Shown: positions 24,662 through 34,363, counted from the first letter of the stretch. The stretch is DNA of 55,824 nt from Breznakibacter xylanolyticus (GCF_003254275.1 NZ_QKZK01000023.1:1-55824), one strand, 5' to 3'. Program-made: numbers and translations. The notes: generated by a model not told the origin, from the letters alone.

Positions 24662-26293
24662 TCATTTATCAATTCTAAACCAGTCCACATCCATCCATCC
24701 GCCATCGTTTGAGAATTGCGGACGGGTCACAAACAAACCCACTTTGGCACCAATCCATCGCCCTTCGCGAGCGGTGAAGGTGTTGCCCAGCGACTGGTAT
24801 TTTTTCCCGTCGGTGCTGTAACTATAGGTACACACGCCCTCTTTGGCCACAGAAACTTTCAGCCACAGGTTGCCATCTTTCAAATTTACTGTCGCATTCA
24901 CCTTTTCGGGCGTTCCCTTGTCGGCCTTGGCACAGTCGGCCTGCGTGAGCACCAACCCCGCGGGGGTATTTTCAACAAACAGACCGCCATAGTTAAAGCC
25001 CATCACCACCAATCCGGCACGTTCGCCGGTAAACTTGCTACTGGGCGTGAAAGTCACCTTAGTGGTGGCCGAGAATTCGGGTGCCGGAAACTTTTGCATC
25101 AGCAAATTAGGGACATTCCACAGGTTCTTATAATCGGCAGCGAGGGGTACCGAAAACAATCGGGCATAACCCTTGTGGCCGGCATTAAAAACCCAGGTAG
25201 GCTGTGGATTGGCATGCCACTGCCACTGCCACCCAAGGGAGATGCCGTCAAATTCGTCGCTTTCCAGCGGAGTACACACCGGATAGGTAGCTCCCACATT
25301 GGGTTTGCGGTGCGACAAAACCGGTTCGCCACAGCCATCACCATCTTTATCAACGCCCATCACCGGCCAGCCATCTTTCCAGGTCATGGGTTGCAGATGC
25401 ACAATGCGTCCGTAAGCATTCACATCCTGAAAATGGAAAAACCAGTGCTCTCCGCCCGGGGTTTCCACCCACGCACCCTGATGGGGACCGTTGATGGCCG
25501 TTTTGCCTTGTGCCAGCACAATCTTTTCCTCGTAGGGGCCATACACGTTTTTTGAACGCATGGCCAACTGCCATCCGGGCTTCACACCACCGGCCGGTGC
25601 CAAGATGTAATAGTAACCATCCTTTTTATGAAACTTGGTTCCCTCAACGGTTTCGTGCTTCTCGTGACCATCAAACACAATGCGGCTTTCGGAGATGGCT
25701 TGGGTGCCATCGGGGGTCATTTCAAACACGGCCAACACACTCTTGAGCCCGGCACGACTGCCCGCGAAAGCATGCGACACATACGCACGCCCGTCCTCAT
25801 CCCACAACGGGCATGGGTCGATGAGTCCTTTGCCGGCTTTCACCATCGCCAGGGGCGACCAGGGACCTTCGGCCTTTTTGGCTTTGGTCATCAGAATGCC
25901 AAAATCGGGATCGCCCACGTAAATAAAAAACTCACCCTGATGGTAGCGAATGCTTGGCGCCCACATGCCGTTACCATGCTGGGGTTTATCAAACACCGAT
26001 TCGTATTTCAGGCCGTCGGGAGCCGCAGCGCCCACCAGGCTCCAGTTCACCATGTCCTTTGAATGCAGAATCTGCAAGGCCGGCACACAGTTAAAGCTCG
26101 ACGACACCATGTAGTAATCGTCGCCGGCACGACACACATCGGGGTCAGAGTAATCGGCATACAAAATCGGGTTCTGATAGGTGCCATTCCCCTTATCGGC
26201 CACCCACACTTTCGACACATAAGGCTGTTGCGCCTGTGCCGCACCAGCAGCCATCAACATGGCTGTTGCAAACAATTGGGTTATTCTCATCAT
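24662..26293 (-). CDS. GH43 glycoside hydrolase (arabinofuranosidase/xylosidase type)
   Basis: About 543 residues. I chose the ATG at 26293 (the next codon, 26290, is also ATG), which gives the signal peptide ending AAQAQQ; the longer frame starts inside repeat DNA. The five-bladed propeller opens with NPILYADYSDPDV (catalytic base Asp) and MVSSSFNCVPALQILHSKD. LIDPCPLWDEDGRAYV contains the pKa-modulating Asp, and HETVEGTKFHKKDGYYYI the general acid Glu. After about residue 340 a beta-sandwich C-terminal domain follows (DEFDGISLGWQWQWHANP to the end), as in the subfamilies with a GH43_C2/concanavalin-like module. It probably trims arabinose or xylose side chains from pectin. It may share a transcript with GH105 and the sigma factor, though repeats separate them. 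Confidence 0.92.
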   Translation of the reverse strand: MMRITQLFATAMLMAAGAAQAQQPYVSKVWVADKGNGTYQNPILYADYSDPDVCRAGDDYYMVSSSFNCVPALQILHSKDMVNWSLVGAAAPDGLKYESVFDKPQHGNGMWAPSIRYHQGEFFIYVGDPDFGILMTKAKKAEGPWSPLAMVKAGKGLIDPCPLWDEDGRAYVSHAFAGSRAGLKSVLAVFEMTPDGTQAISESRIVFDGHEKHETVEGTKFHKKDGYYYILAPAGGVKPGWQLAMRSKNVYGPYEEKIVLAQGKTAINGPHQGAWVETPGGEHWFFHFQDVNAYGRIVHLQPMTWKDGWPVMGVDKDGDGCGEPVLSHRKPNVGATYPVCTPLESDEFDGISLGWQWQWHANPQPTWVFNAGHKGYARLFSVPLAADYKNLWNVPNLLMQKFPAPEFSATTKVTFTPSSKFTGERAGLVVMGFNYGGLFVENTPAGLVLTQADCAKADKGTPEKVNATVNLKDGNLWLKVSVAKEGVCTYSYSTDGKKYQSLGNTFTAREGRWIGAKVGLFVTRPQFSNDGGWMDVDWFRIDK

Positions 26294-26314
26294 TCGTTCG
26301 TTTACTTTTTGAGT

Positions 26315-26540
26315 TGATACATCGCATCTTGATACTTGCGTCTTGATACTTATATCAATGTCGCTTAGTAGAGACAATAAAAGACAAGAAGAATTTTAGA
26401 CAGCAGACAGATAGATTAGACTGTGAAGACGAAGAAGACAGATCTCAATGTCTTTCTTCATCTCATCCTCTGTCTCAATGTCTGACGTCTTCTTCTCTTA
26501 AATAACAACATTGATACTTGCGTCTTGATACTTGAACAAA
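26315..26540. repeat. Composite repeat: family A hairpin bounded by 23-bp direct repeats (family C)
   Basis: TTGATACTTGCGTCTTGATAC (+TT) occurs identically at 26329-26351 and 26511-26533. Between them lies a family A copy (about 26382-26506) with AGACAGATAGATTAGACT on the left and CATCTCATCCTCTGTCTC...GTCTTCTTCTCTTA on the right. The whole lies in the GH43-GH105 gap. Confidence 0.85.
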
Positions 26541-26541
26541 C

Positions 26542-27744
26542 TTACTTCTTAAAATCCTCCATTTCAAGACTGGCCATGATAAAAGGCCCGACGGCTTTGG
26601 GGTCGTCATCGCGAACCGGCTCACTGATGTAATATTCAAACGTACCGCTGCGATAAGGTTTTCCGCCCAAACCGGCCACGGCACACCCTCGTGTGATCGA
26701 GATGGTACCATCGGCATTTTCGCGAATGAAGTTTTTAATGATGCCGTCATAACTTTTCAAGGCAATCTGACGATGCGAGGCATCGAGATACCCCATGCGC
26801 ACGCCTTTGAGAATGGCATAAGTAAACATGGCCGAGCAGGACGATTCCAAGTAGTTGCCTTCACGCGTGCCCTGGTCGAGCACCTGGTACCACAAACCGG
26901 TGGCCGGATCCTGAACTTTCTCCACAGCTTGCACCAACTCACGGAATATGATCACCATGGAATCGCGCCGAGGGGTCTCTGCCGGAATGAAATCGAGCGC
27001 ATCAACCAGCGCCATGGCATACCAGCCCATGGCACGTCCCCACACGTGAGCCGACTGCCCCGTGATGCTGTCGGCCCAGGCCTGTTGACGGCACTCATCC
27101 CAAGCATGACGAAATAGTCCGGTGGCCGGGTCGTACAGATGCTTGCGAATTAACATAAACTGGTTCACCACATCGGGGAAAACCTCTGGCTCGTTAAACT
27201 CCTTACCGTACTGGGCATAGAATGGCGCCCCCATGTAAAGACCATCCAACCACATCTGGCAGGGATAAACTTTTTTGTGCCAAAAGCCCCCCTCCTGAGT
27301 TCGAGGATGCTCCTTTAATTGTGACCGTTGAAGGTCGAGCGCCTTTTTGTACTTCTCGTCCTTCGTTTTATTGTACAACCGAAAAAGAATCTTTCCGGTA
27401 TTGATGCGGTCGATATTAAACTCGTGTGGTTTATAACCAATGATTTCGCCATTTTCATAAATCATGGTATCAGCATACTGCTTCACGTATTTAAAAAACT
27501 TTTCGTCGCCATAACGGTCGTACACATCCAAAAACGATTGAGAAACCAGACCATGGCAATAATTCCACTTCAGGCGATCTGAGAAATCGAGCATCCAGCC
27601 CTCAGGCGATCGTTTCATTTCCGACTCGGCCATGCGCACCGACATGGGAGTCACCCGGATCGATTTGCATCCGCCCAAAAGCAGCAGGCTAACCAACATC
27701 AAGGCTACCCCCGTTGACGTCATTTTACTTTTCAGCATATTCAT
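26542..27744 (-). CDS. GH105 unsaturated rhamnogalacturonyl/galacturonyl hydrolase
   Basis: 400 residues. A lipoprotein signal ends LLLGGCKS, so the enzyme is membrane-anchored, facing the periplasm or surface. The (alpha/alpha)6 barrel shows the family motifs: WNYCHGLVSQSFLDVYDRYGD near residue 60, CQMWLDGLYMGAPFYAQYG with the catalytic Asp of MWLDGL near residue 166, SAHVWGRAMGWYAMALVDAL and NYLESSCSAMFTYAILKG. It hydrates and removes the unsaturated uronic acid left by pectate or rhamnogalacturonan lyases, fitting the PL1 enzyme nearby. The C-terminus matches the family end (GPFIMASLEMEDFKK), so the gene is complete. Confidence 0.94.
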   Translation of the reverse strand: MNMLKSKMTSTGVALMLVSLLLLGGCKSIRVTPMSVRMAESEMKRSPEGWMLDFSDRLKWNYCHGLVSQSFLDVYDRYGDEKFFKYVKQYADTMIYENGEIIGYKPHEFNIDRINTGKILFRLYNKTKDEKYKKALDLQRSQLKEHPRTQEGGFWHKKVYPCQMWLDGLYMGAPFYAQYGKEFNEPEVFPDVVNQFMLIRKHLYDPATGLFRHAWDECRQQAWADSITGQSAHVWGRAMGWYAMALVDALDFIPAETPRRDSMVIIFRELVQAVEKVQDPATGLWYQVLDQGTREGNYLESSCSAMFTYAILKGVRMGYLDASHRQIALKSYDGIIKNFIRENADGTISITRGCAVAGLGGKPYRSGTFEYYISEPVRDDDPKAVGPFIMASLEMEDFKK

Positions 27745-27975
27745 TATTTTTTAGTTGAGATTCCATTTTGGGATAATCAAAACTAATTCAATGCGAATGT
27801 TTAAATGTGTAAAAACTGTTGAAGATGGTTCAAAAAATGACCTTTCGGTGTCGAAACATCAAATCATTCCGTCTTACAAGAAACACCCCACCACCCTGAC
27901 AAACATAACCATACAAACACATCATCCGTCCACACGTGGCATAAAACCCGGTGAGGACGATAAAAAAGGGATAAA

Positions 27976-28011
27976 CGAAAAATGCCGGAACGCACGCAAG
28001 GCATTCCGGCA
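27976..28011 (-). terminator. Terminator after the ECF sigma factor gene
   Basis: On the minus strand TGCCGGAA and TTCCGGCA form an 8-pair stem with an inner loop, followed by TTTTTC. It lies 28 bases past the stop at 28039. Confidence 0.75.
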
Positions 28012-28038
28012 ACAAGAAAAATGGTAGAAAAAGAAGAC

Positions 28039-28536
28039 TCAGTCTTGAAGCATCTGCTGAAGTTTTTTACGCGTAAAGAAAATGCGGCTTTTCACAGTCC
28101 CGATGGGCAGATCAAGCGTTTCGGCAATCTCTTTGTACTTGAACCCCTGGGTGTGCATTTTAAAAGGCACTTTAAAATCGTCATCCAGTCGTTCGATGGT
28201 CATCTCAAGCTCCTGAACGCGGTGAATCTCCTCGGGAGTTTCGGAGTCATAATTCTGTTTATTAGCCACACGCAACGCATCTTCGCTCCCATCAAAAGTG
28301 TTCCGACTCTTTTGGTTGCGACGATAGTTATTGATAAAAGTATTTTTCATGATGGTAAACATCCAGGCTTTGAAGTTGGAATTGTTCACAAACTGACTGC
28401 GATAGGTCAATGCCTTTAAGGTCGTTTCCTGTAACAAATCACTCGCGTCTTCGGCATTGGATGTCAGGCTCAATGCAAAAAAACGCAACCGATCCTGCAG
28501 GCTCAACAAGCTGTTATTGAACTGTAATGTGGTCAT
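28039..28536 (-). CDS. ECF-family RNA polymerase sigma factor
   Basis: 165 residues. Region 2 has DRLRFFALSLTSNAEDASDLLQET and NFKAWMFTIMKNTFINNYRR (about residues 15-75), the classic -10-recognition and core-binding part. Region 4 has ERLDDDFKVPFKMHTQGFKYKEIAETLDLPIGTVKSRIFFTRKKL (about 115-160), a helix-turn-helix. A linker rich in acidic residues joins them. No anti-sigma or FecR-like gene lies next to it, unlike most Bacteroidota polysaccharide loci with ECF control. It stands between GH105 and the hybrid regulator on the same strand and has its own terminator, so its target may lie elsewhere. Confidence 0.93.
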   Translation of the reverse strand: MTTLQFNNSLLSLQDRLRFFALSLTSNAEDASDLLQETTLKALTYRSQFVNNSNFKAWMFTIMKNTFINNYRRNQKSRNTFDGSEDALRVANKQNYDSETPEEIHRVQELEMTIERLDDDFKVPFKMHTQGFKYKEIAETLDLPIGTVKSRIFFTRKKLQQMLQD

Positions 28537-28723
28537 ATCGCTTCTCTTTTATTCTGGTTTGATAGAACAAAGTTAGAAAAGATATTTCCGACATACAAGT
28601 CTTTTATTCCGATACCACCATTCTGTTTGAAATCATTCTAAATAACCACAACAATAAAGCACTGTGTATTAAAATGATTTGAAACACGAACAGGCAAAAT
28701 CTAAATTAGCGACGCAGAGTCAG

Positions 28724-31700
28724 TTATTTTTTCAGGTGATCTTTATACTCCGATGGGGTCATGCCAAAATGCTGTTTAAAACATTTACTGAAATAGCGAG
28801 GATCATTAATACCCACCATATACGAGATCTGAGTCATGTTAAACTCGCCTGACTCAATGAGCTGGGCTGCACGTTTCACCCTTATTTCGCGAATAAACTC
28901 GATGGGTGCAAGCCCCGTGATGGTTTTGAGTTTTTTAAAGAACACCGACCGGCTCACGGCCATGTGGCTCACCAAATCATCGACCACCAGATTGCCATTG
29001 TCGATGTTTTGCTCCATATAACCAATCAGTTGCTCCATAAATTTTTGATCCTGCGACTGTATTTGAGGTTGCGAAGGCACCACCTCAAAACCACGCGTGG
29101 GCATGTTGGTTCGATAAAGCTGCTGCAACTTTTCACGCTGAGCCAGCAGGTTTTGAATACGCGCCAGCAAATATGACGTACTGAAGGGTTTGGTAATGTA
29201 GTCGTCAGCACCGGTCTCAAGACCCTCAATTTTACTATCAATATCAGTCTTGGCCGTCAACATCACAAATGGAATGTGCGATGTGTTGACATTTTCACGC
29301 AAGTGACGTAACAACTCCAACCCATTCATACCGGGCATCATCCAGTCACTAAGAATTAAATCGGGCACATGCTCCGAGGCGACCTTCAAGGCCTGCTCGC
29401 CATCTACTGCTTCATAAATCAAATACTCGGGAATGAGTATCTTTCGCAAAAAGGCGCGCAATTCAGCATTGTCCTCAACAATCAGAATTGAAGTGGCCGT
29501 GGTTTCAATGTCACATGACACATCCTCCATTACGTCATCCATTACCGGCGCGGAATCGCCAACCGAAAGCGCCGCATTATCGGCGATGATGATTTCCGTA
29601 TCGGCATCAAAATGCTCAATGCCCCGACGGAACAGTAACGTAAAAGTGGTTCCCTCGCCTTCACGACTCTCCACGTCCACCTCAGCACCATGCATATCGG
29701 CCAGTTCCTTTACCAGCGATAACCCAATGCCTGTTCCCGGCAGATCGAACAAGTTTTTATCGATGAAACTCTCGAATCGTTGAAACAACATCTGCCGCTT
29801 ATTTTCGGGAATGCCGGTACCACTGTCGGCAACCCTCAGCGCCACTCGGCCGTTGGCATCGTCAATGGTTACAGCAATGCGCCGTCCGCGGGGCGTAAAC
29901 TTAAAGGCATTGGAAAGAAGATTAAACACAATTTTTTCGTATTTATCCACATCCACGTAAATGCGACTGCCATTGGTAAGATCTGTCAGTGAAAAATCTA
30001 TGTCGTGCTCGGCAGCTAAGGTTGTGAAGTTAGTCATGATGGATTGGGTCACATCAGCCAACAATACCTCCTCAACCTTTAGCTGCATCTTTTTGTTTTG
30101 AATCTTCACAAAATCGAGAATCTGATTAATCAACCTCAACATCCGACGGGTATTACTTTGCACGACCACCAGTTCTTCACGGGTTTGAGCCGGCAGACTT
30201 TGATTCTCAAGCATGTGTTCAACAGGGCCGGCAATAAGCGTCAAGGGAGTGCGCAGTTCATGGGAAATATTGGTAAAAAAAGTCAATTTCAACTCGGCCA
30301 AATGGTGCTCGAGCGAGACCCGGCCTTTTAAACGATAGATGATAAACAGAATGTAGCCCCCCAACGCCACAACAAACATAAAAAACAAGAAATAAACAAC
30401 ATAAGCCCAAGCCGTTTCCCAAAACGAGGGCAGCACCCGAACCATGAGCACCTTTTCGTTGTCGACCCACACCCCGTCGCTGTTGGTCGATTTCACCCGC
30501 AAACGGTATTCACCTTTGGGCAAGTTTGTATAGGTCGCAACGCGTTGTTGCCCCACATAGTTCCATTCACTGTCAAACCCTTCTAACAAATAAGCATACG
30601 ATACATTATCAGGATTCTTGTAATCGAGGGCAGCATAGGCAATGGACACCATCTTTTTATCATGGGGCAACACCAACTCCGACAATGCATTGATTTCGAT
30701 TGGCAAAATGGAATTATCGGAATGGGGGTCAATCAGTTTATTGGAAAGATACAAATCGGTTAAAACAACAGATGGCACAAATTCGCTACGTTTGACATCA
30801 GCGGGATTAAATTGCAGAAGCCCTTTATCCATCCCAAAGTACACAACCCCGTTGCGGTCAATCATCGTCGATGCTTCCGAAAAAATGGCTTGCTCACCAA
30901 AACCGTTTTCCTGATAACGTTCAAATGTTTCGGCCACAGGATCAAATTTCACCAACCCGTTTTCGGTACTGATCCACACATTGCCGTGGGAATCTTCACT
31001 CATCCCAAGAATGACATCCGATGGCAAACCGTGAGCAGTGGTATAGGCACGAAAACGCAATTCACCCTTGCCAGAACTCTTCTCAACTTTATTGATGCCG
31101 CCTCCAAAGGTGGCCACAAACACCTGCTGATCACGCGTTGAAATCACATAATGCACATCGTTATTACTTAAACAAGTTGGATCACCGGCCTTAAAAGCAT
31201 GCTTTCGAAAACTAATTTGCTCGGCATCCACAAAATCTTCGTTAAACGTTAGTAACCCGTTGGTAGTGCCCACGTAAATATCACCACCCGGCACCGAATT
31301 GATGTGACGGACACGATAAAACGCCCCTATGGGATACCCCTTCATATGATTGCGATGGTTAATAAACCGAATCTGGCCGTCGGACGATTCATCAATATAA
31401 TTGAGCCCCCCCCCGTAGGTGGCCACCCAAATGCGTCCTTTACCATCTTCATGAATGTGATAGATATTGTCGTTACTCAAACTATAAAGGTCATCCGATT
31501 GATAACGAAAACGCACCATCCGATAGCTCAAGGCTCCTGTGGATGATGCAGGCACCATTTTCACCAATCCTTTTCCCTTTGATCCCAACCAGATGTTACC
31601 TCTTAAATCCTGAAGCATCGAATATTGAATTCCATCAACGGGCTTGCCGGAGGTCGCAATTTGCCCCGACTCGGTCAAGTAACCAATAAAGACAAAATTG

Positions 31701-33136
31701 GCGGAAAAAATGTGTACCCGGCCATCTTTGGTAGCCACCCAATAACGACCATCACGATCCTGCATGAGCGAGCGCACATCGTTGACAAAAGGTTCATGCA
31801 ATGCCGCACCCGGCTTGATGATGCGGAAATTGGGATTATAAAACGTCACGCGCTCAAGCCCCTTTGAGCGCGTGCAAAGCCACAGATTTCCCTGACGATC
31901 GGAATACATCGAATGGAGCATGTTCGAGAACAAACGGGCGGGATCACGGGGATCATTATAAAAACTCTTTAATGCGCCCAATTGACGATCAAAATAAGAG
32001 AATCCTCCCCCCACGGGATGCACCCACAAACGTCGCTCGCCATCCTCTAAAATATGAAACGAGGGATGAAACAAGGACGTGGCAGCCTCATTGTACTCGG
32101 TAAATGTGCGATGCACACGTACCTGACCGCTCGCAGGGGTTATTTGCGTGATGCCGTTATAATCCTGTTGCACCCACGCTTCGCCATAACTATCCACAAA
32201 CACATGCTGAACCACACCGGATGGCATACGCGGCTCACTAAAGCGATTAAGCAATTCTCCCCGACGGCTAAACAACACAAGCCCCTCACCATCAGTACCA
32301 ACCAAAATACTTTCGCCAACCTTATTGAGGGTTTTTACAGACGACCGAACGCCTGTTTCCAGCAAATTGAATCGTCCTCCCTGAATATCATAACGCCAAA
32401 TACGCCCCGCTGACACCCCAAACCATATTTCTTGATCAAACTCAACCATCGCATTAAACTGCTGACGATTACCGCCATTCACATCGGGGGTTTCATAAAA
32501 GAAAACAACCGGATCTGTCGTCCCGTGCTTAAACAACGCCACACCGTTATCGGTCAGCACCCAAACATTTTGGCGGCTGTCTTCAACCATATCAACCACC
32601 TGATTGCCCATGACAAAACCTGTTTCGGTCGAAAAAACCTTGCTTTTAACAATGACACCGTCTTTATCAAGCCAAACCTTCACCAGCCCTTCACCCGATT
32701 CGGAAGCCAACCAAATACTACCATCGGTATGCACCAATATTTGGCGAATGCTTTTAGGAAACGACGCCACATTGTCACCCAATGCCGGGAAATTGGAAAA
32801 CAAACGACTGCGCGGATCAAATCGCAACACTTTACGGTCGTATGTCAACACCCAAATGTAGCCGTAATGATCTTCAACAATGTAATCGAAGCGACTGTTG
32901 ACCACATTCACCTGATCGCCCGGACGTGGTTTAAATATGGTAAAACGATGCCCATCAAACCGATTGAGACCATCCCAGGTCGCAAACCACATATTGCCGG
33001 TGCGATCCTGCAACATGTGCATAATGGTATTTTGAGAGAGCCCATCGGCATCGGAATAATGACGAATGGAACAATGAGGCTGAGAAAAGCCCGATACAAA
33101 CACAAAAACAAACAACAGCACTACGAAATTCCTCAT
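28724..33136 (-). CDS. Hybrid two-component system regulator (sensor kinase, receiver and AraC output in one protein)
   Basis: About 1470 residues from the ATG at 33136 (MRNFVVLLFVFVFVSG, a signal peptide); a longer frame of 55 more residues lacks support. The periplasmic part (about 20-900) is two beta-propellers made of repeats such as MLQDRTGNMWFATWDGLNRF and HEDGKGRIWVATYGGGLN, then a Y_Y_Y domain (about 830-885). A membrane span lies at about 909-935. The HisKA box SHELRTPLTL is near 958, HATPase motifs are NLLSNAFKF, DSGTGIP and GTGIGLSLV, the receiver has Asp in LILSDWMMPGMNG near 1263, and an AraC-type helix-turn-helix ends the protein. Such regulators bind oligosaccharides directly and activate the neighbouring polysaccharide locus, here pectin. 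The gene lies 67 bases after the GIN-domain gene. Confidence 0.96.
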   Translation of the reverse strand: MRNFVVLLFVFVFVSGFSQPHCSIRHYSDADGLSQNTIMHMLQDRTGNMWFATWDGLNRFDGHRFTIFKPRPGDQVNVVNSRFDYIVEDHYGYIWVLTYDRKVLRFDPRSRLFSNFPALGDNVASFPKSIRQILVHTDGSIWLASESGEGLVKVWLDKDGVIVKSKVFSTETGFVMGNQVVDMVEDSRQNVWVLTDNGVALFKHGTTDPVVFFYETPDVNGGNRQQFNAMVEFDQEIWFGVSAGRIWRYDIQGGRFNLLETGVRSSVKTLNKVGESILVGTDGEGLVLFSRRGELLNRFSEPRMPSGVVQHVFVDSYGEAWVQQDYNGITQITPASGQVRVHRTFTEYNEAATSLFHPSFHILEDGERRLWVHPVGGGFSYFDRQLGALKSFYNDPRDPARLFSNMLHSMYSDRQGNLWLCTRSKGLERVTFYNPNFRIIKPGAALHEPFVNDVRSLMQDRDGRYWVATKDGRVHIFSANFVFIGYLTESGQIATSGKPVDGIQYSMLQDLRGNIWLGSKGKGLVKMVPASSTGALSYRMVRFRYQSDDLYSLSNDNIYHIHEDGKGRIWVATYGGGLNYIDESSDGQIRFINHRNHMKGYPIGAFYRVRHINSVPGGDIYVGTTNGLLTFNEDFVDAEQISFRKHAFKAGDPTCLSNNDVHYVISTRDQQVFVATFGGGINKVEKSSGKGELRFRAYTTAHGLPSDVILGMSEDSHGNVWISTENGLVKFDPVAETFERYQENGFGEQAIFSEASTMIDRNGVVYFGMDKGLLQFNPADVKRSEFVPSVVLTDLYLSNKLIDPHSDNSILPIEINALSELVLPHDKKMVSIAYAALDYKNPDNVSYAYLLEGFDSEWNYVGQQRVATYTNLPKGEYRLRVKSTNSDGVWVDNEKVLMVRVLPSFWETAWAYVVYFLFFMFVVALGGYILFIIYRLKGRVSLEHHLAELKLTFFTNISHELRTPLTLIAGPVEHMLENQSLPAQTREELVVVQSNTRRMLRLINQILDFVKIQNKKMQLKVEEVLLADVTQSIMTNFTTLAAEHDIDFSLTDLTNGSRIYVDVDKYEKIVFNLLSNAFKFTPRGRRIAVTIDDANGRVALRVADSGTGIPENKRQMLFQRFESFIDKNLFDLPGTGIGLSLVKELADMHGAEVDVESREGEGTTFTLLFRRGIEHFDADTEIIIADNAALSVGDSAPVMDDVMEDVSCDIETTATSILIVEDNAELRAFLRKILIPEYLIYEAVDGEQALKVASEHVPDLILSDWMMPGMNGLELLRHLRENVNTSHIPFVMLTAKTDIDSKIEGLETGADDYITKPFSTSYLLARIQNLLAQREKLQQLYRTNMPTRGFEVVPSQPQIQSQDQKFMEQLIGYMEQNIDNGNLVVDDLVSHMAVSRSVFFKKLKTITGLAPIEFIREIRVKRAAQLIESGEFNMTQISYMVGINDPRYFSKCFKQHFGMTPSEYKDHLKK

Positions 33137-33203
33137 CACCACACTATTAGTCCGTAAAAAAACGACATCAAACTGCACAAAAACGTGCATCACAAAAGAT
33201 TCT

Positions 33204-33899
33204 TCATTTCGGGTAGATGGCAGAACCGCCAAAGGTATTAAAAAATTGCTCCACAGGAGTCCCCCGATAACCGATGTGACTTTTGCCAGAAGCGTCGGCA
33301 CTCAGCGACCGACTCACATTAATCAACACTTCCGAACCACCCGAAGCAGTCACCAATCCATCAAGAGCAATCAATCCAATGGCATTGACTTCACTCCCAC
33401 CCTCAGCAGTCACAACAACCGACAGGGACTCACCACCCACCTTAATACTGCCACCATTAAGTGCCGTCAATACCAAATGTTCGCTTTTGACGGAAAGGAA
33501 AATATCCGAACCACTGTGTGCATGCACTTTCAACTTAGAAATCACCAATTCATTAACGCCATAAACATCAGAACCACCCGAGGCACCGACTTCACGTAAT
33601 GTTTTGCACTGCAGATAAACTTTAGGCGGGAATTTTAAAGGCCAATGCGCAGGGAGTAAAGCCGAAATAACCAAAATACTGTCCTGAATCTCGGTTCGAA
33701 CATGAAACAACGAAGGGCGCACCCCTTCAATTTCGACCGCAAAAATATCCGATTGCTTCAGGTAAAGGTCAATGCCCGAGGAGACCGCCACACTATGAAA
33801 ACCGCCAACAGCGCGGGGTATACGTTCCTGTGCACACAGCGAGTCTGGGATGCAACAAATCAGGAGTAAAATAAAAAACACAGCTAATCGCATAATCAC
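33204..33899 (-). CDS. GIN-domain (DUF2807) secreted protein
   Basis: 231 residues with a signal peptide ending SLCAQE. The mature part starts FHSVAVSSGIDLYLKQSD, the typical opening of the head GIN (DUF2807) family, and continues as a beta-helix of G-S/D-rich turns (EVGASGGSDVYG, KVHAHSGSDIFL, VVTAEGGSEVNA, LVTASGGSEVLI, SADASGKSHIGYRG). Function is unknown; members are exported Bacteroidota proteins. The hybrid regulator gene follows on the same strand after 67 bases, so they are likely co-expressed. The start could be the ATG at 33893. Confidence 0.9.
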   Translation of the reverse strand: MIMRLAVFFILLLICCIPDSLCAQERIPRAVGGFHSVAVSSGIDLYLKQSDIFAVEIEGVRPSLFHVRTEIQDSILVISALLPAHWPLKFPPKVYLQCKTLREVGASGGSDVYGVNELVISKLKVHAHSGSDIFLSVKSEHLVLTALNGGSIKVGGESLSVVVTAEGGSEVNAIGLIALDGLVTASGGSEVLINVSRSLSADASGKSHIGYRGTPVEQFFNTFGGSAIYPK

Positions 33900-34003
33900 A
33901 TTTCATGTCAATCATCGGGACAATTGATAAAGATAAGCAATCCGACAATCAACAAAAAGCCTTTGTCTAAAAAAGGTGACACAGGACAATGCTCTAAGAA
34001 AGC

Positions 34004-34363
34004 TCAATTCTTATACTGCAACAGATTTTTTAAACGATTGATGCTCTCCTTATTTTTACAAATAAACAACTGCGAATCGAGCACAAAAATAGGTCGCTTC
34101 AAAAAGGTATATTCATCGAGAATTAATTGCCGGATTTCCGATTCCGACAACTCACGCTTATAAAGCTCCATTTCGCGATACTTGCGAGCCTGACGATTAA
34201 AAAGCGCCTGATACGAACCACTCAACCCGGCCAGGTAATCCAGCTGCTCGGGTGTTACGGATTCATCTTTGATGTTTTGCAAAGTAAATTCCTCATTCGG
34301 TGCGATGTCCCGAATGATGCGTCGACAAGAAGAACAAGTCGATAAATGAAAAATGTGCTTCAT
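34004..34363 (-). CDS. ArsC/Spx-family thioredoxin-fold protein
   Basis: 119 residues. The N-terminus HIFHLSTCSSCRRIIRDI has a CSSC motif (Cys10, Cys13), as in Spx/MgsR and ArsC-like proteins; FTLQNIKDESVTPEQLDYLAGL and RQARKYRE follow the family pattern, and DEYTFLKRPIFVLDSQLFI contains the conserved R-P-I/V segment used for cis-proline positioning. Bacteroidota members are annotated as arsenate reductase-like, but no arsenic genes are nearby, so a redox or unknown role is as likely. It is a single gene with no clear operon partner. Confidence 0.85.
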   Translation of the reverse strand: MKHIFHLSTCSSCRRIIRDIAPNEEFTLQNIKDESVTPEQLDYLAGLSGSYQALFNRQARKYREMELYKRELSESEIRQLILDEYTFLKRPIFVLDSQLFICKNKESINRLKNLLQYKN

